Assembly: GCA_964367905.1 (NCBI GenBank)
Contig: CAYIZP010000004.1
Span: 38,720-102,719 of the forward strand
DNA from: CAUPWF01 sp964367905
GTDB lineage: Bacteria; Bacillota; Clostridia; Lachnospirales; Lachnospiraceae
Direction of reading: 5' to 3'
DNA: 64,000 bases
Shown: positions 26,305 to 35,393 of the stretch, piece by piece
How positions within the stretch are numbered: the stretch's first letter is position 1
How the letters are laid out: each line of letters starts with the position of its first letter
Notes under the pieces: generated by a model
The model's database searches: none
Told to the model about the DNA's origin: nothing
The model's input: the letters and a program-made list of their open reading frames with translations, nothing else
Made by a program: the position numbers and the translations under genes

Positions 26305-28722
26305 CTATTGTCTCAATTCGATATCTAACTCTTTTAGTCCCTTTAGGATTCGCTCCATTGCAGGTGTGATGTCAGCCTCCTCTAATGTTCTATCCTTTGC
26401 TCTGAACACAATCGAATATGCCACTGACTTGTAACCACTCTGAATTTGCTCCCCTTCATAGATATCGAACAGGTTGTAGCTCTCTAAGAACTCCCCACCC
26501 TTTTTCGCAATGATTTCCTCTACACTTCCAACCAAGATTTCTTTTGACATTACCATACTGATATCACGCGTTACCGCAGGGAACTTCGCTACTCCCTCAT
26601 ATCTTCTCTCAAATGTAGAGAACTGCTCTAATACAGGCATATCAATGACAGCCACATAGACACGCTCTCCGATGCTATAGTTATCAGAAACCTCTGGATG
26701 AATTTCTCCTAGATAGCCAACTACTTCTCCATTGTAGACCATGCTCGCCTTACGTCCTGGATGTAAGAATGGTAATGCAATCTCTGGATTATAAGTTACT
26801 TTCTCTGACATTCCTACCTTTGCAAATAATTCTTCTACCGCACCCTTCATGGTGAAGAAGTCTCCCTCTCCATACATTCCTAGCGTCAACTGCATACGCT
26901 CCTCTGGTAATTCTGTGACAGGCACTTGTTTTGGAAGATAGATATTCCCCAATTCATAGAGTCTAACATTCTTATTTCTTCTGTTGTAGTTGGTAGAAAG
27001 AGAACTTAACATTCCATTCAGCGAAACGGTTCGCATAATGCTATAGTCTTCTCCCAGAGGATTCAAAATAGTCACTGTTTTCCTCAAATCAGAATCTTCA
27101 GCGATCAATAACTTATCAAAGACTTTAGGACTCTCAAAAGAATAGCTCATACCTTGGCTAAATCCACAGAATTCTGCCACATCACGCGCTACTTGCTCTA
27201 AGCATAATTTATAAGACAATTTTCCCGTAGTAGCCTCTCCTTGCGGCAAGGTCGTAGGAATGTTGTCATATCCATAGAAACGTGCAACTTCTTCAGCTAG
27301 ATCTGCCATACAGAACAAATCATGTCTGAATGTTGGTGTGATTACTTGATTCATCGCCTCATCATACACCAATCCGACTTTTTCAAAATATGCAATCATC
27401 TGCTTTGCCGAAATATCAGTTCCCAAAAGTGCATTGATTCTCTCTGGCTCAAATGCAATGCTTACTGGCTCTTTTTTCTTACCATAAGCATCTACCATTC
27501 CACCCACTACTGTACCAGCTCCTAATTCCTCAATCAACTGACAAGCACGATTGATTGCTGCTTCTGCATTATTTGGATCCAATCCCTTTTCGAATTTTCC
27601 TGATGCGTCGGTTCTAAGTCCAATCTTCTTACTCGATAGTCTTACATTTGTTCCATCGAAGCAAGCCGCTTCGAATAGCATGGTCTGGACATTGTCAGTA
27701 ATCATAGAGTTTTCTCCACCCATGATTCCCGCAATCCCGATGGACTTCTCTCCATCACAGATCATCAACACACTCTCGTCCAGACTTCTCTCCTGTCCAT
27801 CCAGCGTCGTAAATGTCTCTCCCTCGTGTGCGGTTCTTACAATGATTTCATTCTTCGCAATGGTAGATAAATCATATGCATGCATTGGTTGTCCATACTC
27901 TTCCATCACATAGTTCGTAATATCTACCAAGTTATTAATCGGACGGATTCCAACCGATGCAAGTCTTCGTTGCATCCATTTTGGTGAGGGTCCAATCTTC
28001 ACATCTTTGACAACTCTAGCGCAGAATCTCGGGCATAGTTCTGTGTTTTCCACACTTACCTTAATAAAATCACTCGCTTTTTCATTATTTCCAGTCTCGG
28101 CTATCTCTGGTGGATAGAAATCCTTGCCAAAGGTAGCCGCCGCCTCACGTGCAATCCCAACCACACTAAAGCAATCTACTCGATTCGATGTCACCTCATA
28201 CTCGATGACCACATCATCTAATCCCATTGCCTTAATAGCACTCTCCCCAATAATCGCATCTTCTGGGAAGATATAGATTCCATCTTCTGGTGCCTCTGGG
28301 TACATCTCACGCGTAGTTCCAAGCTCTTCTACCGAACACATCATTCCAAAGCTCTCCACACCACGAAGTTTCCCCTTCTTAATCTTCATTCCACCTTTTG
28401 TCTTTACTCCGTCACGTCCACCTGCTACACGGCCGCCGTCTAGAACAACTGGAATTTTATCACCTTCGTTCACATTCTTCGCGCCTGTAACAATCTGTAC
28501 CGATTCGCTACCAATATTCACTTGACAAACTACCAATTTATCTGCATCTGGATGTTTTTCAATTCGATCGATCTGACCAATTACAATCTTCTCCAGATCC
28601 TGATCCAATTGTTCATACCCTTCCACCTTCGTTCCAGAAAGTGTCATTCCATCTATATATTCTTGTGTTGTTACGTCCAAATCAGGAACGTATGCCTTTA
28701 TCCATGATAAAGATGTATTCAT
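26305..28722 (-). CDS. pheT: Phenylalanyl-tRNA synthetase beta subunit
   Basis: This is the tRNA-binding and editing subunit of the alpha2-beta2 enzyme. Its 805 residues start MNTSLSWIKAYVPDLD and include the EMAP-like tRNA-binding domain (about 40-150, GQIDRIEKHPDADKLVVCQV). The B3/4 editing domain with MEEYGQPMHAYDL and the B5 domain follow. The C-terminal FDX-ACB anticodon-binding domain is at about 710-805 (YEGVAKFPAVTRDISMV). It follows pheS by 52 bases and shares the T-box-controlled transcript. Confidence 0.97.
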   Translation of the reverse strand: MNTSLSWIKAYVPDLDVTTQEYIDGMTLSGTKVEGYEQLDQDLEKIVIGQIDRIEKHPDADKLVVCQVNIGSESVQIVTGAKNVNEGDKIPVVLDGGRVAGGRDGVKTKGGMKIKKGKLRGVESFGMMCSVEELGTTREMYPEAPEDGIYIFPEDAIIGESAIKAMGLDDVVIEYEVTSNRVDCFSVVGIAREAAATFGKDFYPPEIAETGNNEKASDFIKVSVENTELCPRFCARVVKDVKIGPSPKWMQRRLASVGIRPINNLVDITNYVMEEYGQPMHAYDLSTIAKNEIIVRTAHEGETFTTLDGQERSLDESVLMICDGEKSIGIAGIMGGENSMITDNVQTMLFEAACFDGTNVRLSSKKIGLRTDASGKFEKGLDPNNAEAAINRACQLIEELGAGTVVGGMVDAYGKKKEPVSIAFEPERINALLGTDISAKQMIAYFEKVGLVYDEAMNQVITPTFRHDLFCMADLAEEVARFYGYDNIPTTLPQGEATTGKLSYKLCLEQVARDVAEFCGFSQGMSYSFESPKVFDKLLIAEDSDLRKTVTILNPLGEDYSIMRTVSLNGMLSSLSTNYNRRNKNVRLYELGNIYLPKQVPVTELPEERMQLTLGMYGEGDFFTMKGAVEELFAKVGMSEKVTYNPEIALPFLHPGRKASMVYNGEVVGYLGEIHPEVSDNYSIGERVYVAVIDMPVLEQFSTFERRYEGVAKFPAVTRDISMVMSKEILVGSVEEIIAKKGGEFLESYNLFDIYEGEQIQSGYKSVAYSIVFRAKDRTLEEADITPAMERILKGLKELDIELRQ

Positions 28723-28774
28723 GGTTATTTCCTCCTAAATTTCAATTATTCTATAAATCGTATCTGTGCACTTC

Positions 28775-29794
28775 TTAAAATTGTTTCAAGAAACGAATAT
28801 CGTTCTCATATAGCAATCTCATATCATCAATCTCATATTTCAATAATGCGATTCTCTCCAAACCAACACCGAAGGCAAATCCTGTATATTCATTCGGATC
28901 AATTCCACACATCTCCAATACATGCGGATGTACCATTCCACAACCAAGAATCTCAATCCAACCTGATCCCTTACAGAAACGACAACCTTCTCCTCCGCAC
29001 TTAAAGCATGTCACATCTACTTCTGCACTCGGCTCTGTAAATGGAAAATGATGTGGTCTGAATTTAGTCTTCGTCTCTTCTCCAAATAACTCCTTCACAA
29101 ACACCTCTAAAGTTCCCTTGAGGTCTGCAAACGATACTTTCTTATCGATGACCAATCCTTCAAACTGGTGAAAAGAAGGGGAATGTGTTGCATCTACCTC
29201 ATCCGAACGGAATACTCTACCTGGAGATAAGATACAGATTGGCAATTTCCCTTGCTCCATAATTCTTGCTTGAACTGGCGAAGTTTGGGTTCTAAGCACA
29301 ATATCTTTGTTAATATAGAATGTATCTTGCTCATCCTTCGCAGGATGATTTTCTGGAATATTTAATTTTGTAAAATTATACTCATCATATTCTACTTCTG
29401 GTCCTTCTACCACTTCATAACCCATTCCTACAAAAATTCGCTCTACCTCTTCGAGAGCAATTGTGTTTGGATGACGATGTCCCAAATTCATCTTTTCAGC
29501 TGGAAGCGTAACATCAATCACTTCTTCTTTTAGTTTCATCTCTCTGATTGCATGCAAAATAGCTGATTTATTATCATCCAATGCTTTTTCAATCACTTCG
29601 CGTGTTTCATTCACCATCTGACCAACAAGTGGTCTCTCTTCTGGAGATACATCTTTCATCCCCTTTAATACCGCAGTCAACTCACCCTTCTTCCCTAGGT
29701 ATTGCACTCTGACATCATTCAATTCTTCTGGTGTCTTGCACCCTTGAATCGCGGCCAATGCCTCTTCTTGAATTTTTTCTAATTTTTCCTTCAT
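28775..29794 (-). CDS. pheS: Phenylalanyl-tRNA synthetase alpha subunit
   Basis: This catalytic class II subunit forms phenylalanyl adenylate. The coiled-coil N terminus (residues 1-90) is followed by motif 2 (FRSDEVDATHSPSFHQFEG) and motif 3 (GFAFGVGLERIALLKY). The frame opens at 29824 but that start lies in the T-box terminator. The ATG at 29794 follows AAGGAG and gives 339 residues, the normal length. A cysteine cluster CFKCGGEGCRFC near residue 250 may bind a metal; I know it from some Gram-positive PheS proteins. Confidence 0.97.
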   Translation of the reverse strand: MKEKLEKIQEEALAAIQGCKTPEELNDVRVQYLGKKGELTAVLKGMKDVSPEERPLVGQMVNETREVIEKALDDNKSAILHAIREMKLKEEVIDVTLPAEKMNLGHRHPNTIALEEVERIFVGMGYEVVEGPEVEYDEYNFTKLNIPENHPAKDEQDTFYINKDIVLRTQTSPVQARIMEQGKLPICILSPGRVFRSDEVDATHSPSFHQFEGLVIDKKVSFADLKGTLEVFVKELFGEETKTKFRPHHFPFTEPSAEVDVTCFKCGGEGCRFCKGSGWIEILGCGMVHPHVLEMCGIDPNEYTGFAFGVGLERIALLKYEIDDMRLLYENDIRFLKQF

Positions 29795-29816
29795 TTTCTT
29801 TCTCCTTGCATAAAAA

Positions 29817-30060
29817 ATCCCCATCCCTAAAAAGGGACGAGGTTAATCGCGATACCACCCTAATTTCCATATCACTCATGTGATATGAACACTCAAGCTA
29901 CGTAACGTGTAGATACGGCATCTCCTACTTGATTCAAAGACACAGCTCCTGTGGGAATTTCAAATAATCGCCTGAACCAAGGGAATCTTTCAGCCTACGA
30001 ATTCCCCTCTCTAATGGAAGTCAACTTTCTACTATGCACAATCAATGCTTTTCATTTATT
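29817..30060 (-). promoter_or_regulatory. T-box riboswitch leader of pheST
   Basis: The leader between the promoter at 30068-30095 and pheS has the T-box sequence AGGGTGGTATCGCG (minus strand, about 29861-29848). An AGAGAG / GCTGAAAGA pair marks the base of stem I near 30010-29980. An intrinsic terminator (arms CCTCGTCCCT and AGGGATGGGG, then TTTTTT) lies at about 29842-29815. Uncharged tRNA, expected to be tRNA-Phe, would stabilise the antiterminator. I could not place the specifier codon with certainty. Confidence 0.9.
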
Positions 30061-30067
30061 CCTAATT

Positions 30068-30095
30068 ATTTTAACACATCATTGCTAATTGTCAA
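30068..30095 (-). promoter_or_regulatory. pheST promoter
   Basis: On the minus strand TTGACA (30095-30090) and TAAAAT (30073-30068) are 16 bases apart. The site overlaps the end of the YihY gene. Confidence 0.7.
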
Positions 30096-30972
30096 GATAA
30101 TCTACAATTCTTCTATATTTCCCCTTCCTTACATCCTGAATACGTATCTTCTCATACAGCACATAATTAATCTTTGCACCCAGAATCAAAAGATTCATAG
30201 ACAGGTAAAACCATAGCATAATCAGAATGATTGTAGTCAGACTTCCATACATCGCACTAAAATTAGCCGAATAATCTACATATAGCGCGAGTCCATAGGA
30301 TGAAACCATCCACCCAGTCGTTGCGAACAAAGCCCCTGGAATCTGGCACTTCACTCGTATCTTTTGCTTCGGCAAAAACACATATGCCGCTAGGAACACA
30401 CCAAACAGAACTACAAAAGACGCAAGCCCTCTTATATGGATAATCCGATTGATTACATTACTAATTTCGGGAATACTCTCTGATATATTTTCCCCTATGA
30501 TGTCTCCAAACATTAGAAAGACCATACAGATTACAATGGAGACCAGAAACCCCATCATATATAAGGTGGCCTTAACCCTCAGAACCCAATAGCCACCTTT
30601 CTCTACATATCCCCAGACCCAGTTGATTCCACTAACAACAGCCATCATCCCCTTACCAGCTGACCACAATGCTGTAATCAAAGCAACGGAAAACGTAGCC
30701 GTAGTCTGCTGTTCTGCCTGATCTATAAAAGGCATGATCAAATTATCCATGTCATATGGAAAAAGTATCTTGGCCACTTCTAATAAATCCGCCCTTGTCA
30801 CTGGTGTAAACTGTAGCAGATTCACGATAAGTAATAGAAATGGAATCAAAGACAACACCCAGAAAAATGCAGCAGAAGCAGCATGTGCTCTTGCTTCTTC
30901 TGCTTCTTTCCCACTCATAAACTTATGCATATATTTGAATATTTTCTTAATACCGGCCTTTAATTTCATCAT
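30085..30972 (-). CDS. YihY/BrkB family membrane protein
   Basis: This 295-residue protein has about six membrane spans and matches the YihY/virulence factor BrkB family. Characteristic segments are RAHAASAAFFWVLSLIPFLLL near the N terminus (continuing into a membrane span), LWSAGKGMMAVVSGINWVWG in the middle, and YGSLTTIILIMLWFYLSMNLLILGA split over the last two spans. The family was once mislabelled as RNase BN and has no settled function. It starts 27 bases after the SpoIID-like gene on the same strand. Confidence 0.88.
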   Translation of the reverse strand: MMKLKAGIKKIFKYMHKFMSGKEAEEARAHAASAAFFWVLSLIPFLLLIVNLLQFTPVTRADLLEVAKILFPYDMDNLIMPFIDQAEQQTTATFSVALITALWSAGKGMMAVVSGINWVWGYVEKGGYWVLRVKATLYMMGFLVSIVICMVFLMFGDIIGENISESIPEISNVINRIIHIRGLASFVVLFGVFLAAYVFLPKQKIRVKCQIPGALFATTGWMVSSYGLALYVDYSANFSAMYGSLTTIILIMLWFYLSMNLLILGAKINYVLYEKIRIQDVRKGKYRRIVDYLDN

Positions 30973-30999
30973 TTCATGCCCTCAACCATCTTATTCATC

Positions 31000-32436
31000 T
31001 TAGCGAATCAGCTCAGCCCCACTATAAAAAGTAGTCAGAATCTCTTCGTAATTCATTCCTAATAACGCCATTTGATTGGCGCCGTTTTGGCTCATCCCAA
31101 TTCCATGTCCATACCCACCACCTTGAATCTCATATTCTTCTTCCGTGACTGTGATCTCAAAAAAACCACTCGGCAACAAGGTACCACCTTCAACTGTACT
31201 GCCATCATTCCTTGTAATGATATGACTAGAACTAGCTAGGGCTGCTCGAATGCTATTCTCTGTTTCTACTGTCGCTTCACCATCTGTTCCAATAACGGTA
31301 AGTTCTGTCGCTACCTCTCCACTTCCTCGCTCCGTTACCTCAACGGATTCAATCTCACCTAACTCTACCTCAAGATTTGCTTCTATAATTTCTTCTATAT
31401 CATCTTCAGATACAGTAAGCGACCATTGGTACCACGGTAAATCGGCTTCATAATCTGTTCCATCTTGCCCTACATCTACACTCTGCAAATAATCCTTCTG
31501 TTCCCAATCTTCCACTCCCCATGCACCCAAATCCGTAGTGGTGCCGCATGAGGTCGAGAAGAAATAAGTTGTGATGACCTTTCCATCATAACCTAATTTC
31601 TCACCCTCTGTATCCTGAATCGCTGCATTTGTCGATTCTGCCTCATCGAAATTATTATAGACCTGAAAGGAAACACTATCATCTACATGTGCCTTCTGCT
31701 CTGGATAATGATATTGTAACATATTGTTATATGCATAACTTCTTGCACACACCGCCTGAGCCTTTAGTGCCTCCATCTCATAACTACTCGGCATCTCACT
31801 TGGAATCACACTGCGAAGATATAATTCCAATGGCAACTCATTCACAATCATGATGCCCATATCATCAAGAAATAACTCAAACTCTCCATAGTAGGCTGGT
31901 TCACCATATGCTCTCGTCAATGAATGAAGGGTCATCTTACCACCTTCTTCCACCGGTGTAATTCGTATGCTTCCCTCTGTAAATCTCTCATCGTCTAGTC
32001 CAATCTCAACAGCTTCTTCAAATATCTCGATGGTCTCAATATTCCCTGATTGAAAGTATACTTTCACACCTTGACTTCCACTTACACTCACTGTTTCATG
32101 TGTTAACTCTGTATATTCCTCACTTTTTAGCAAGACACGAATATCTCCTGTAACAGGAAGGGTCTGTGCAATCTCTTCTTTCGGTTCTTCCGCACCTTGT
32201 CTAGAGATCTCATCAGAATCCTCATCCAATTCTTCTGAGGATTTCGATAATATTTCCGTAGATTCCTGCTTATTCTCCTCCTCTAGCCCCTCAATGGAAG
32301 CGTTTCTTGTAACATTCATTCCAATCGTTACACCTATAAATACAACCAAGACAACGGCAGTGCATTTGTACAAGACCTGCTTCCATTGTACACTCATTCT
32401 TTTTATTCGTTCCACTAATGATTTAATTCTACCCAT
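31000..32436 (-). CDS. SpoIID/LytB domain protein (peptidoglycan lytic transglycosylase-like)
   Basis: This 478-residue protein has a short basic N terminus, one membrane anchor (VLYKCTAVVLVVFIGVTIG) and a Glu/Asp/Ser-rich linker (about residues 50-95). A SpoIID/LytB domain follows. The domain signatures are YLRSVIPSEMPSSYEMEALK, with the likely catalytic Glu in PSEMP, and GYGHGIGMSQNGANQMA near the C terminus. SpoIID trims glycan strands stripped by SpoIIP during spore engulfment. The protein is longer than Bacillus SpoIID (343 residues), so a vegetative paralogue is also possible. Its start follows AAGGGATGG. Confidence 0.85.
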   Translation of the reverse strand: MGRIKSLVERIKRMSVQWKQVLYKCTAVVLVVFIGVTIGMNVTRNASIEGLEEENKQESTEILSKSSEELDEDSDEISRQGAEEPKEEIAQTLPVTGDIRVLLKSEEYTELTHETVSVSGSQGVKVYFQSGNIETIEIFEEAVEIGLDDERFTEGSIRITPVEEGGKMTLHSLTRAYGEPAYYGEFELFLDDMGIMIVNELPLELYLRSVIPSEMPSSYEMEALKAQAVCARSYAYNNMLQYHYPEQKAHVDDSVSFQVYNNFDEAESTNAAIQDTEGEKLGYDGKVITTYFFSTSCGTTTDLGAWGVEDWEQKDYLQSVDVGQDGTDYEADLPWYQWSLTVSEDDIEEIIEANLEVELGEIESVEVTERGSGEVATELTVIGTDGEATVETENSIRAALASSSHIITRNDGSTVEGGTLLPSGFFEITVTEEEYEIQGGGYGHGIGMSQNGANQMALLGMNYEEILTTFYSGAELIR

Positions 32437-32475
32437 TTTCCATCCCTTATTTATTATGTTTTTGCTTCAAAATAT

Positions 32476-32597
32476 GGGAGCGCGAAGCACTCCCCACCTG
32501 TAGTGGTCAGCTTGCTGACATTATCCCTTGTACACAGTAATGCAATCCTCGCGGAGCATTTAAATATCATGGAAACTTCGTTTCCATGATATTTAAA
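32476..32597. repeat. Cluster of three palindromes
   Basis: Three hairpins follow one another: 32476-32494 (8-base arms, wobble pair, loop of 3), 32506-32519 (gtcagc-tt-gctgac), and 32559-32597 with perfect 18-base arms around ttc. They lie between the SpoIID-like gene start and the 6S RNA terminator. They resemble dispersed intergenic palindromes rather than a coding or known RNA element. Confidence 0.65.
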
Positions 32598-32617
32598 AAC
32601 AGTCGCTTTCGCGACTG
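32595..32617 (-). terminator. 6S RNA terminator
   Basis: On the minus strand CAGTCGC-GAAA-GCGACTG (GNRA tetraloop) is followed by TTTTT, about 15 bases after the 6S closing stem. Confidence 0.85.
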
Positions 32618-32631
32618 CTTCTTATCTTTCG

Positions 32632-32807
32632 TATTGACCCGAAATGCCGGTCTGCATTTTGACGCCTAGCCTGAGCTAGGTGGGCAACCGCATCTACTCC
32701 GCTGCCTTCCACTGCGCAATGATGGCTTGACATTGTTGTAGAGATATAGGAATCCCAAAATCGTAGTTGTAGGTTCAAAATGGCAGATAAACGAACATCT
32801 CAGGTAC
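32632..32807 (-). ncRNA. ssrS: 6S RNA (RNA polymerase regulator)
   Basis: A transcript of about 176 bases runs from a promoter at 32814-32842 to a terminator at 32595-32617. Its 5' end contains CTGAGATGTTCG, the same word as in E. coli 6S RNA. This pairs with GGCATTTCGGGT at the 3' end in a continuous 12-pair stem including wobbles. Just inside, TCTGC pairs with GCAGA. An apical hairpin CAATG...CATTG supports the rod-like 6S shape. 6S RNA binds sigma-A RNA polymerase by mimicking an open promoter. The ends are estimated from promoter and stem positions. Confidence 0.87.
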
Positions 32808-32813
32808 ATTTGT

Positions 32814-32842
32814 ATTATATCCGATTTACATAGTTTTTACAA
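32814..32842 (-). promoter_or_regulatory. 6S RNA promoter
   Basis: On the minus strand TTGTAA and a perfect TATAAT (32819-32814) are separated by 17 bases. Confidence 0.8.
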
Positions 32843-32898
32843 GATGAAAGTGAATTTCATTTGAGATTTTACTAACTAATGAATGATATCAGTCAAAA

Positions 32899-32933
32899 AT
32901 GGGAGTAAATGAACTTCATTCATTTACTCCCAT
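32899..32933 (-). terminator. Terminator of the tRNA-Gly gene
   Basis: Perfect 15-base arms (atgggagtaaatgaa and its complement) enclose a 5-base loop, and TTTTT follows on the minus strand, 10 bases after the tRNA. The stem sequence is related to the REP-like palindromes elsewhere in the window. Confidence 0.85.
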
Positions 32934-32942
32934 CCTCAGACG

Positions 32943-33015
32943 AGCGACAGACGGGGTTCGAACCCGCGACCCCAACCTTGGCAAGGTTGTACTCTACCAG
33001 CTGAGCCACTGTCGC
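32943..33015 (-). tRNA. tRNA-Gly (anticodon GCC)
   Basis: A full cloverleaf of 73 bases can be drawn. The acceptor stem is GCGACAG/CTGTCGC with discriminator T, the D stem GCTC/GAGT, and the anticodon stem CAACC/GGTTG with loop TTGCCAA (anticodon GCC). The T arm contains TTCGAAC. No CCA is encoded. Confidence 0.97.
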
Positions 33016-33050
33016 AATCTTAAGTTATGTCCTTTATCAGAACAATAGCT

Positions 33051-33079
33051 ATGATATCACATCTAAAAAAACTTGTCAA
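33051..33079 (-). promoter_or_regulatory. tRNA-Gly promoter
   Basis: On the minus strand TTGACA (33079-33074) and TATCAT (33056-33051) are 17 bases apart, 36 bases before the tRNA. Confidence 0.8.
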
Positions 33080-33120
33080 CAACTTTTTTCAAATCTGTCT
33101 TGAGTTTGTCTTGAGTTTTT

Positions 33121-34212
33121 TTAGAACAACCTTGCAATATCATTGAATAGGACCACAACCATCAACACCATCAAAAGTGCAAAGCCGACAAAATGCGCCA
33201 TTCCCTCTTTCTCCGGTGAGATTCTTTTCCCTCTGATTGCTTCTATGATGAGGAATACTAGTCTCCCTCCATCGAGTGCTGGTATTGGCAATAAGTTCAT
33301 TACTCCTAGATTAGCTGCTAGCAATATGGTCAAGTTTAACATACTGATTACAGTGCTCAAAAGTCCGTATTGTGAACTAGCGTCATAAGTATCTCCTACT
33401 ACAGTTACAATCCCCACTGGTCCTGCCATTTCATCCATGCTAACCCCACCTGTCACCAATAATTGCAACGATTCAACCACCATGTCAATCCAATACTTCA
33501 TGGTAAAAAATCCATATTCCAACATCTCTAAAGGGGTTGCTTGCTGATACCCTACACTTCCTACACCAAGAATGTACGTTCCCGTGCTTTCATTAATTAC
33601 TGGTGTTATCTGAACTGTATTTTTCACCCCATCTCGCTCATAGGTGACATCCACCGGCTCTGTACCATTAAACTGCATAAAGAATGTCAATTCATCCCAT
33701 AATTTTACATTTTTTCCGTTGAGTTCCGTAATTACATCTCCTGTTTGGAGTCCTGCTTCCATGGCCGGAGTTGGAACATCACTCTCCGTCATTTGAATTT
33801 CTGTAGAAACAAATCCAACTGTTGCTACAACAATCACAGATAATACAAATGCCAGCATAAAGTTAAACAGCGGGCCAGCAAAGATAACTGCCATCCTCGC
33901 CCAAACAGATTTTTCATTGAAATTTCCCTTTAACTCTGGTTCTACAGCCTGTGACTCACCCGATTCCTCTACATTGTCTGGAAGTTCCTCTTCCTCCTCT
34001 GTATCATCTTCTCCCATCATACAAGAGCCACCTAATGGAAGTAATTTCAAAGAATATATCGTATCTCCAAATTTTTTACTAAGAAGGGTTGGTCCCATTC
34101 CAATTGCAAATTCAAAGACTACAATCCCATTCTTCTTCGCTACTAACATATGCCCTAATTCATGTATGATTACAATAATACCAAATATTATAATTGCTAG
34201 AACTATACCCAT
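33121..34212 (-). CDS. rseP: RIP metalloprotease RseP (M50)
   Basis: This site-2-type intramembrane zinc protease cuts anti-sigma factors and leftover signal peptides. HELGH at residues 17-21 in the first membrane span is the zinc site and NLLPIPALDGGRL near the end supplies the third ligand. A PDZ domain (about 140-215, AMEAGLQTGDVITELNG) lies between. An acidic insert (GEDDTEEEEELPDNVEES) after the first loop is unusual in charge. It starts one base after the dxr stop, as in many Firmicutes. Confidence 0.95.
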   Translation of the reverse strand: MGIVLAIIIFGIIVIIHELGHMLVAKKNGIVVFEFAIGMGPTLLSKKFGDTIYSLKLLPLGGSCMMGEDDTEEEEELPDNVEESGESQAVEPELKGNFNEKSVWARMAVIFAGPLFNFMLAFVLSVIVVATVGFVSTEIQMTESDVPTPAMEAGLQTGDVITELNGKNVKLWDELTFFMQFNGTEPVDVTYERDGVKNTVQITPVINESTGTYILGVGSVGYQQATPLEMLEYGFFTMKYWIDMVVESLQLLVTGGVSMDEMAGPVGIVTVVGDTYDASSQYGLLSTVISMLNLTILLAANLGVMNLLPIPALDGGRLVFLIIEAIRGKRISPEKEGMAHFVGFALLMVLMVVVLFNDIARLF

Positions 34213-34213
34213 T

Positions 34214-35356
34214 CTACCACCTACCCTCTATCTTCTCATAAATCTTTTCTTCTATCTCTAGTATTTCATCAATTGTAGGCGATTCCATCACTTCATGCTC
34301 TTTCATACAGATTTCTACAATTTCAGATATTTGCAGATACGATATTTCCCTATTTAAAAATTTCGCAACTGCCTTTTCATTTGCCGCATTATACACTGTC
34401 GGCATGGATCCACCGATTTTTCCTGCCTCATATGCTAGCCTTAAGCCAGAAAATGTATCCATATCTGGTTGCTCGAATGTAATGCTTTTGATTTTACTAA
34501 AATCCAAGCGTTCTCCTGAAAGGCTTCTGCGCTCTGGATAATATATCGCATACTGAATCGGCAATTTCATATCAGGTGTACCAAGTTGAGCCATCACTGC
34601 CCCATCTTTATACTCTACCATAGAGTGTATGATGCTCTGGGGTTGTACTACAACCTCAATCTTCTCGATTGGAACATCGAAGAGCCATTTTGCCTCCATG
34701 ACTTCTAGCCCTTTATTTATCATCGTCGATGAATCGATAGTAATCTTTCTCCCCATCTCCCAGTTTGGATGCTTAAGCGCATCTTCTACTTGAACTCCTG
34801 TTAGGTCTTTGCGTGATCTCCCACGAAAAGGTCCCCCAGAGGCTGTGAGATAGATTTTATGAACTTCCTTCCAATCATTTCCTTGGAGACATTGGAATAT
34901 AGCACTATGTTCACTATCCACCGGTAAGATTGATACTCCATGTCTCTTGGCCATAGGCATAATGATGTGCCCTGCCGTCACTAAAGTTTCCTTGTTAGCA
35001 AGCGCGATATGTTTCTTCGCTTCGATTGCTGATATAGTCGGTAAGATTCCAATCATCCCTACCACAGCACTGACCACCATCTCAACCTCTGGCATCGTAG
35101 CCACAAGATTCAATCCTTCCATCCCATGGTAGACTGGAATCTCTAGGTCAGATAATCGCTCTCTCAATCTCTGTGCATCCGATTCTTCCCAAATGGAAAT
35201 CATCATTGGTCGAAATTCTCTAGCTTGTTTCTCAAGCATTTCTATATTTTTCCCTGCTGAGAGTCCCCACACGCGGATATCCCCTTGCTCCCTCACAACT
35301 TCTAGTGTTTGGGTTCCTATAGACCCTGTAGATCCAATTATAGCTATATTTCTCAT
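34214..35356 (-). CDS. dxr: 1-deoxy-D-xylulose 5-phosphate reductoisomerase
   Basis: Dxr makes 2-C-methyl-D-erythritol 4-phosphate, the committed step of the non-mevalonate isoprenoid pathway. NADPH binds at IIGSTGSIGTQTLEVV. LPVDSEHSAIFQCL and TASGGPFRGRS are the metal and substrate motifs, and EVMEAKWLFDVP follows. The 380-residue length is normal. Isoprenoid supply here is coupled to uppS two genes upstream. Confidence 0.97.
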   Translation of the reverse strand: MRNIAIIGSTGSIGTQTLEVVREQGDIRVWGLSAGKNIEMLEKQAREFRPMMISIWEESDAQRLRERLSDLEIPVYHGMEGLNLVATMPEVEMVVSAVVGMIGILPTISAIEAKKHIALANKETLVTAGHIIMPMAKRHGVSILPVDSEHSAIFQCLQGNDWKEVHKIYLTASGGPFRGRSRKDLTGVQVEDALKHPNWEMGRKITIDSSTMINKGLEVMEAKWLFDVPIEKIEVVVQPQSIIHSMVEYKDGAVMAQLGTPDMKLPIQYAIYYPERRSLSGERLDFSKIKSITFEQPDMDTFSGLRLAYEAGKIGGSMPTVYNAANEKAVAKFLNREISYLQISEIVEICMKEHEVMESPTIDEILEIEEKIYEKIEGRW

Positions 35357-35393
35357 GCTTTAGCTCCTCATTTTCTCTTAAGCCTCGTCAATT

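Noticed and set aside
32593..32778. 61-residue minus-strand frame
   Set aside because: It lies inside the 6S RNA and its terminator; no Shine-Dalgarno site.
33121..34212. SpoIVFB, the SigK-processing protease
   Set aside because: The protein has a PDZ domain and the RseP layout next to dxr, not the SpoIVFB layout.
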